The notes beneath the pieces are model-generated. The model had not been told where the DNA came from. It saw only the letters and a program-made list of their open reading frames with translations, and did not search any database. Positions 60,328-64,000 of a stretch of DNA of 64,000 bases are shown here, one piece after another; the stretch's first letter is position 1; every line of letters begins with the position of its first letter. The DNA is taken from assembly GCA_947086655.1 (NCBI GenBank), contig CAMTZM010000003.1:62001-126000 (forward strand), read 5' to 3'. Origin of the DNA: an uncultured Eubacteriaceae bacterium. Lineage in GTDB: Bacteria > Bacillota > Clostridia > Lachnospirales > CAG-274. The position numbers and the translations under genes were made by a program.

Positions 60328-63300
60328 TTGAACGAAATTTCTAAAAAGTTTATAAGCAGACTGCTTGTGGCTATTATGATTTTTACAGCCGCTTTTCAAA
60401 ACGCTGGTTTTGTGTTTGCTTATGAATATGGTGATTTTGACGGAAGTGGGGATATTGAATATAACGACGCTTCTCTTATTTTGGATTATGTTCTTAGTCC
60501 AGAAGATGAAAAATTTAAAGATTATAATGCTGATAATTACAAAAGAGCGAAAGTTACAAGCGGTAAAGATATAACTGCAAGAGATGCCGCTGAAGTTCTT
60601 AGAAAAGCCGCTGATAAAAGCTTTAAATTTAGCGCTAACAACGGTGAAGCCGATAATCCTAAACCTGAAACAGATTTCAGCAAAATAGTTTATTCCGGTA
60701 CTACATGGCTTATGGGTGATTCGACAGTATGTGAATACGGTCCGGACAGAGCTGAAAGTGAACTTTGGAATTACAGAGAAGGCTGGGGAATGGAGCTTGG
60801 TACTTATCTTCCGAAGGGTACTAATCTTAAAAATAAGGCTTTAAGCGGACGAAGCCTTAGAAGTATGCTTACAGAAAGCAATTATACAGATTTTATAAAC
60901 GGTATAAAAGCCGGAGATTATTTTATAATGCAGTTTGGACATAATGACAATAATGCAAACAGTGACTGGAACGCTCCTTCCAGAGAGGATAAATTAGGCG
61001 TTTATGCTATTCCTTTTGATACTTTGAAAGAAAAAGGACTTATAGCTGAAGATGACTGGATTAATGATGATGACGGAATGTTTGACAACATTTCAGGTAC
61101 AGGCGAAAAACAGCTTCCATGTTTTGAATGGTTTATGTATTACAAGTATCTTAAACCTGTAATAGATGCCGGAGCAGTGCCTGTTTTGTGTACTCCTATA
61201 ACAAGAGCATCACAGGATAAAAATGATAAGAATATATTTAACGGACCAGAAATAAACACAAAACATCAGCTTTATGCTGATACAACAAAGAAAGTTGCTG
61301 AAAGATTTAATATTGAGTACATAGACCTTCTTGACTTAACTACTAAAAAATGGACAGAAGTATATAACGGAGCTGGTGCTAATGGTTCTGAAGAACTTAA
61401 AAAACTTCACGCAATAGATTATAAAGGTGCCAATGTTGATAATTTCCCTGACAGAACTCATTTAAGCAAAGAGGGAGCTAAAATAGTAGCTGAGTTTGTA
61501 GCTAAAGGTTTGAAAGACTTAAATTATGACATTTCCTCAAAGCTTCAAAATTTAGGAGGAAGTACTTTACCAGAAACAGATTTAAGTAAAATAGTTTATT
61601 CTGGTACTACATGGCTTATGGGCGACTCAACAGTATGTAACTATGATAAGTCGTATGATAATGAAAAATGGAATTACAGAGAAGGCTGGGGAATGGAACT
61701 CGGAGCATATCTTCCGGCAGGAAGCACTGTAAATAATCAGGCTATAAGCGGAATAAGTTCAAGAGATATGCTTACAAAAGGTTCAGCTAATTATAATAAA
61801 TTTGCTGCTGGTATAAAGAAAGGCGATTATCTTATAATGCAGTTTGGACATAATGACAGCAAGACAAACGGCACAATGGATGGCCCTTCATCAGATGGAG
61901 ACAAAGACAGATACACAATTCCATGGAACTCAATAAAGGACAAGGTTAAAGAAACTGACTGGTATGGAGATGAAGACGGATTGTTTACAAACACTTCAGG
62001 TTCCGGAGAAGAAAGTATTCCATGTTATGAGTGGTTCTTATATTACAAATATGTTAAACCTGTAATAGATGCCGGAGGAGTACCTGTATTATGTACACCT
62101 ATAACAAGGTCTAAATCAGGCTTAGCCGGTGTTGAGATTAGTGAAAAGCATAATTTATATGCTGCTGCTGTAAGAGGTTTGGCAGAGAGATTTAATCTTC
62201 CTTGCATAGATCTTCTTGATTTAACTACTAAAAAATGGACAGAAGTATATAACGCTGAGGGAGTAGATGGACTTAAAAAACTTCATGCAATAGCTTATAA
62301 AGGCGAAGGACAGACAAACGACCCTGACAGAACTCATTTAAGTAAAGAGGGAGCTAAAATAGTAGCTGGGTTTGTAGCTAATGGCTTAAAAGATTTGAAT
62401 TATGATATTTCATCAAAACTTCAAAATCCAGATAAAGAGCCGGAAGAACTTAAACCGCTTGATTTTAGCGAAGTAACTGTTGATGCAAGTGCTGAATCAA
62501 ATGAAAGTACTAAAACTTTCAAAACTGTAAACGAGGCTCTTGATTTTGTTGAAAAATATGAAGCTCCAAAAAGTGAGTCTGAAAGAATAACAATAAAAAT
62601 CAAAAAAGGTACTTACAGAGAACAAATAATTGTAAATACTCCTTATATTACTTTTGAAAATGCTGATTCAGAAAATTATAATGATGTTGTTCTTACATGG
62701 TATTATGGTATAGGTTATAAATATTATAGTATAGGAGCAGACGGTTACTATAATAAAGATGAGTATGATAAAAATAAAGCAGCTAAAACATATACTGCAC
62801 CAGCTAAAAACTGGGGACATACAGTAAGAGTTAATTCAAGTGATTTTACGGCTAAAAATATAACATTTGAAAATTCGTTTAATTACTATATAACTCAGGA
62901 AGAAATTGATGACGGAGTTGTTCCTGTTGACGTTACAAACGCTGATGAAAAATCAAAGTTTTATTCAGACGGAACGGCAACTAAGCCGGCAAGAGCATCT
63001 TTAGCTGTAAATACAGATGTTAGCGGCGCAAACTATGTTGAAAGAGCATGTGTTCTTTATTTTAGCGGCGCTGACAAAGGCATTGTTGAGGGATGTTATC
63101 TTAAAAGTGCACAAGACACGTTAGGTACAGCCGGAAGAGGCTATTATAAAAATTGTGTTATAGAAGGAGTAACCGATTATATATGCGGAAGCGGATTTTC
63201 TGTATTTGAAGACTGCGAGTTAAGATGGCATAATTCAGCTAAGACAAAAACAGGTGTTATTACAGCACCTCAGGAAAGCTATCTTTTCAAAAACTGTAAA

Positions 63301-64000
63301 GTTACAGGTCCAAGCGGAAGCGGTTTAGGAATGGTATATGGAAGACCATGGAGAGACCCGGCAAGCGCAGTTATGTATAAAACAAGACTTGCAAACTCTA
63401 CTGATTCAGGCAATGCGTCATCTCTTACAATAACAGGCAGAGGCTGGACGGATATGAGTTCAAGAAAAGCTGAAGATGCAGCATTCTTTGAATATGGAAC
63501 AGTAAAAGATACAGACGGAAGTGCGGTAGACCTTTCAGGCAGACTTAAACTTAAAAAAGAAAGCAATAAATATGGTTTCTCTAACTCTGTAATTACAGAT
63601 GCATGGGATATGATACAGTTTAATGCCTATAATTATACAAAAGGCGCAGATAACTGGGACCCTTCAGGTGTAGGCGCTAAAGTTAAGCCTATACAAGATG
63701 CACTTAATGCTTTGAATATAGCTGAAAATAACGAAAATGTTGTACTTGAAAATGAAATATATAAAGTATCAGGAAACTTTACACTTCCAGCAGTTGGAGC
63801 GTTTGAAGTTAAATATGTTTCAAATAGTGCTAATGTTGTTATAAACGGAACAAATGCTGAAGTTAAGAGACCTATTTTTGGTTCTGAGCCGGAATCGGTT
63901 GTATTAAAGGTTTATGCAAGGGAAAATGACAGTGATGAGTTTGGAGACGTAAAAGAAATTAAGCTTAGCATAATACCGGATGAGCCGGAAAATGCTCAAG
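60328..64000 (+). CDS. Secreted dockerin - CE12 - CE12 - CE8 pectin esterase, 3' end cut by window edge
   Basis: At least 1224 residues, open at the right edge; I translated it from TTG 60328, with AAGGGGG upstream. A signal peptide (about 1-35) is followed by a dockerin-like domain (about 37-105), first loop DFDGSGDIEYNDASLIL, second loop KVTSGKDITARDAA with lost Asp ligands. Two tandem SGNH esterase domains of rhamnogalacturonan-acetylesterase type follow: GDST at 130-133 and 432-435, FGHND at 203-207 and 506-510, and DRTH at 375-378 and 667-670. A CE8 domain (about 710-1090) has Q929, D930, D950 (TDYICG) and R1006 (GRPWR). It should strip acetyl and methyl esters together. Confidence 0.93.
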   Translation, partial: MNEISKKFISRLLVAIMIFTAAFQNAGFVFAYEYGDFDGSGDIEYNDASLILDYVLSPEDEKFKDYNADNYKRAKVTSGKDITARDAAEVLRKAADKSFKFSANNGEADNPKPETDFSKIVYSGTTWLMGDSTVCEYGPDRAESELWNYREGWGMELGTYLPKGTNLKNKALSGRSLRSMLTESNYTDFINGIKAGDYFIMQFGHNDNNANSDWNAPSREDKLGVYAIPFDTLKEKGLIAEDDWINDDDGMFDNISGTGEKQLPCFEWFMYYKYLKPVIDAGAVPVLCTPITRASQDKNDKNIFNGPEINTKHQLYADTTKKVAERFNIEYIDLLDLTTKKWTEVYNGAGANGSEELKKLHAIDYKGANVDNFPDRTHLSKEGAKIVAEFVAKGLKDLNYDISSKLQNLGGSTLPETDLSKIVYSGTTWLMGDSTVCNYDKSYDNEKWNYREGWGMELGAYLPAGSTVNNQAISGISSRDMLTKGSANYNKFAAGIKKGDYLIMQFGHNDSKTNGTMDGPSSDGDKDRYTIPWNSIKDKVKETDWYGDEDGLFTNTSGSGEESIPCYEWFLYYKYVKPVIDAGGVPVLCTPITRSKSGLAGVEISEKHNLYAAAVRGLAERFNLPCIDLLDLTTKKWTEVYNAEGVDGLKKLHAIAYKGEGQTNDPDRTHLSKEGAKIVAGFVANGLKDLNYDISSKLQNPDKEPEELKPLDFSEVTVDASAESNESTKTFKTVNEALDFVEKYEAPKSESERITIKIKKGTYREQIIVNTPYITFENADSENYNDVVLTWYYGIGYKYYSIGADGYYNKDEYDKNKAAKTYTAPAKNWGHTVRVNSSDFTAKNITFENSFNYYITQEEIDDGVVPVDVTNADEKSKFYSDGTATKPARASLAVNTDVSGANYVERACVLYFSGADKGIVEGCYLKSAQDTLGTAGRGYYKNCVIEGVTDYICGSGFSVFEDCELRWHNSAKTKTGVITAPQESYLFKNCKVTGPSGSGLGMVYGRPWRDPASAVMYKTRLANSTDSGNASSLTITGRGWTDMSSRKAEDAAFFEYGTVKDTDGSAVDLSGRLKLKKESNKYGFSNSVITDAWDMIQFNAYNYTKGADNWDPSGVGAKVKPIQDALNALNIAENNENVVLENEIYKVSGNFTLPAVGAFEVKYVSNSANVVINGTNAEVKRPIFGSEPESVVLKVYARENDSDEFGDVKEIKLSIIPDEPENAQ

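Noticed and set aside
1-64000. tRNA or rRNA genes, prophage or complete insertion sequence
   Set aside because: None could be recognised by eye on either strand; no transposase, integrase, capsid or terminase reading frame is present.

Overview
The window is AT-rich DNA (roughly one third G+C by eye, not computed) from a Gram-positive, endospore-forming, anaerobic member of the Clostridia. The grounds are spoIIP, recU, nrdR, a T-box leader on metG, consensus sigma-A promoters, strong GGAGG ribosome binding sites with TTG/GTG starts, [FeFe] hydrogenases, lipobox lipoproteins and S-layer-homology and copper-amine-oxidase-like cell-wall modules. At least four large secreted pectin enzymes are scattered through it, so this is a pectin specialist. 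A gut pectinolytic lineage such as Monoglobus is a plausible relative, but that is inference from gene content.

Layout. 1-10.3 kb: a truncated hflX; a Cache/PAS/GGDEF sensor next to an orphan TRAP-type binding lipoprotein; three small, partly paralogous lipoproteins; a membrane metallophosphoesterase; a LysM/G5/M23 wall hydrolase behind an SLH protein. 10.3-18 kb: a GH18 spore-type hydrolase with recU, then a 1482-residue pectinesterase with a C-terminal dockerin and a nine-G tract early in its reading frame. 18-25.5 kb: DUF1189 protein, malic enzyme, phosphoglucomutase, pcrA, a YerC/TrpR-like regulator and a PHP phosphoesterase. 25.5-32 kb: a zinc-ribbon protein, an amidase, a CheB-like protein and an MBOAT/DHHW O-acetylation pair followed by a dense hairpin array. 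32-38 kb: pectate lyase and a BspA-type leucine-rich-repeat protein. 38-43 kb: T-box, metG, tatD, a YabE-like 3D protein, nrdR and a palindromic MITE-like repeat. 43-48 kb: an operon of [2Fe-2S] ferredoxin, PAS-bearing [FeFe] hydrogenase, SpoIIE-type phosphatase and a second [FeFe] hydrogenase. 48-56 kb: an FG-GAP lipoprotein, a PutP-like symporter, yqeG-aroE-comFB-aroK-aroQ, efp and spoIIP. 56-64 kb: a second pectinesterase, an amino-acid binding protein and permease without an ATPase gene, and a giant dockerin/CE12/CE12/CE8 protein that runs off the right edge.

How the genes fit together. The pectinesterases, tandem rhamnogalacturonan-acetylesterase-like domains and pectate lyase would remove methyl and acetyl esters and cleave the homogalacturonan backbone. 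Dockerins on two of these enzymes imply cohesin partners, but none lies in this window. The hydrogenase operon resembles H2-linked redox-sensing clusters of clostridia.

The most unusual signals are the G9 tract (candidate phase variation of a pectinesterase), the recent in-gene duplication of an esterase domain, the 165-bp palindromic element, the 31.9-32.2 kb hairpin array, and a large inverted repeat at the start site of the giant pectin-esterase gene. No tRNA, rRNA, CRISPR array, intact insertion sequence or prophage was seen.
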